Source: Cinclus cinclus
Taxonomy: Eukaryota > Chordata > Aves > Passeriformes > Cinclidae
Reading direction: 5' to 3'
Assembly (NCBI RefSeq): GCF_963662255.1
Contig: NW_026912192.1
Span: 744,001 to 808,000, forward strand
DNA length: 64,000 bases
Part shown: one piece after another, positions 63,435 to 64,000 of the stretch
How the letters are laid out: each line of letters begins with the position of its first letter
How positions within the stretch are numbered: the first letter of the stretch is position 1
Made by a program: the position numbers and the translations under genes
The notes under the pieces: model-generated
The model's input: the letters and a program-made list of their open reading frames with translations, nothing else
Told to the model about the DNA's origin: nothing
Databases searched by the model: none

Positions 63435-64000
63435 GCTGCGAGAAGTAGACGGCGCTTCGCCTCCTTGGGAAGGAAATCGCGTCTGGGCACGAACGGCAGC
63501 CAGCGAAGCTTCAGAACAGCAGGCTGTTCTGCTCAGCGTACGAGCCTGAAGTGAGTGGCAAGGGCTAAGGGGACAGTTCCAAGGCATCTAGCTTTCCTGC
63601 TAGCAATGCCATTTCTACCCTGCTGTGGAAAACATTGTCCTTTGCCCTTCTGCTCCGAGAGGCAGAGAGCACCTCGGCAGACGCAGTGCAGAGGGAAAGG
63701 ACACAGTATCCGAGGGAGCGTGGCGCCGCTTAGGCGGGCAAAGCAGAAAGGTGCCGCCCGGCACTGGCTTTGACTCCCTGAGCTTCCTTGCTAGGACAGC
63801 AGCTGCCGAAAGCTGGCAACTAGGCTGCCAGAGTGCAGAATGTCGGCGGTCTGGCACGCCTGCTTGCCGAAAGCCAGTTTCAGCGAGACAGCGTGCTAGG
63901 CTCTGTTTCACAGCACCTTGGAGAACACGCCCTTGAAGAATGCCGTCTCTGTTCCGCAAAAGCTCTGCCACAGTGAAGGTGGAAGAAGCAGCCTGTGGCC
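63435..64000 (+). repeat. Satellite unit U47, first 566 bp only (cut by window end)
   Basis: Scorable states are 293C and TT at 444/445. The unit is intact up to the window edge, so the array continues beyond it. Confidence 0.95.

Larger units (their letters stand above)
1..64000. repeat. Satellite DNA array, 1,379-bp unit, 46.4 copies
   Basis: Every landmark recurs at exact 1,379-bp steps from the first base to the last, with no net insertion or deletion. Units are at least about 98.8% identical. Unit entries below give variant states in this order of unit phases: 293 - 444/445 - 602 - 667 - 724 - 753 - 868 - 965+973 - 1126 - 1371+1377. Rarer variants are named separately by phase. Sequence shared by all units includes one ACTAGT (phase 797-802), one GAGCTC (1338-1343), one GCTAGC (165-170) and two AAGCTT (72-77, 1259-1264), so cutting at ACTAGT should give a 1,379-bp ladder. 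The array enters and leaves the window mid-run. Its chromosomal role is not shown by the sequence; a heterochromatic or centromeric satellite is inferred from structure alone. Confidence 0.98.

Noticed and set aside
121..63971. About eight open reading frames of 64-174 codons per unit on both strands
   Set aside because: They overlap one another in antisense, several rely on GTG or TTG starts, none resembles a protein family I know, and unit-to-unit variants are mostly missense. The 64-codon minus frame is ended early by a stop in all units with 753T. Conservation across units only reflects repeat identity.
1..64000. Tandem RNA gene array (5S rRNA, spliced leader, snRNA)
   Set aside because: The unit size would suit such arrays, but I found no conserved 5S, spliced-leader or U2 core sequence in the unit.
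1..64000. CENP-B box
   Set aside because: I checked the TTCG and CCCG sites on both strands that could start the 17-bp consensus; none has the required A and CGGG at the right spacing.
1..64000. CRISPR array or bacterial repeat
   Set aside because: The repeat is contiguous, with no spacers, and no cas or other bacterial gene is present.
1..64000. Transposon or retroelement array
   Set aside because: No coding domain, terminal repeats or target-site duplications mark the unit; units abut directly.
1..64000. Assembly or rolling-circle artefact
   Set aside because: A simple artefact would repeat one sequence. Here units carry linked variants in ordered blocks. Collapse or misordering of identical blocks (for example the 5-unit duplication) cannot be excluded without reads.
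1..64000. Telomeric repeats
   Set aside because: No TTAGGG-like tandem runs; TTAGGCGGG at phase 296-304 is an isolated match.

Overview
The whole window is one head-to-tail satellite DNA array. A single 1,379-bp unit repeats from base 1 to base 64,000: 46 complete units plus 566 bp of a 47th. The register never slips: each landmark recurs at exactly 1,379-bp steps (46 x 1,379 = 63,434), so no unit has gained or lost a net base. Units differ only by substitutions at roughly 25-30 positions; the most different pair I compared (U1 and U38) differs at about 16 sites (about 98.8% identity). I see no protein-coding gene, rRNA, tRNA, CRISPR array or recognisable transposon, and neither edge of the array is in the window.

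The organism cannot be named from this sequence. A 64-kb array of kilobase-scale units that exchange variants points to eukaryotic heterochromatin (centromeric, pericentromeric, subtelomeric or sex-chromosome satellite). G+C is about 55% in the lines I counted. The unit holds about 77 CpG (observed/expected roughly 0.7-0.8), and several unit-to-unit variants are CpG transitions, which suggests a methylated genome. Chicken has chromosome-specific kilobase-scale centromere repeats and would be one comparison, but I do not recognise this unit.

Layout. Units are named U1-U47, with phase 1 at window base 1 (unit n starts at 1 + 1379(n-1)). Two subfamilies alternate in blocks. Type A (667C; usually 753T, 1371G) fills about 1-14,400, 30,339-33,096, 49,645-51,023 and 53,782-60,676. 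Type B (667T, 753G, 1371A) fills about 15,170-30,338, 33,097-49,644 and 60,677-64,000. U11 is an A/B hybrid, and U38-U39 form a divergent pair with private changes. On top of this lie higher-order duplications: a 5-unit block near 3.6-10.6 kb reappears at 53.2-60.3 kb (offset exactly 36 units), a 6-unit haplotype series in U17-U22 reappears in U29-U34 (offset 12 units), and a shorter match links U9-U11 to U23-U25 (offset 14 units). Within type B many neighbours alternate as dimers. This mosaic is what unequal exchange and gene conversion produce.

Inside the unit, the most striking structure is an octamer, C(A/T)GCGAGA, present six times on one strand and never on the other. There is also a cluster of short dyads around the unit junction (phase 1329 to phase 97 of the next unit), and a purine-only tract closed by a 5-bp inverted repeat at phase 968-995. 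Three related 16-mers suggest the unit grew partly from shorter repeats. The open reading frames overlap on both strands, use GTG or TTG starts, and carry missense and nonsense variants; I read them as chance.
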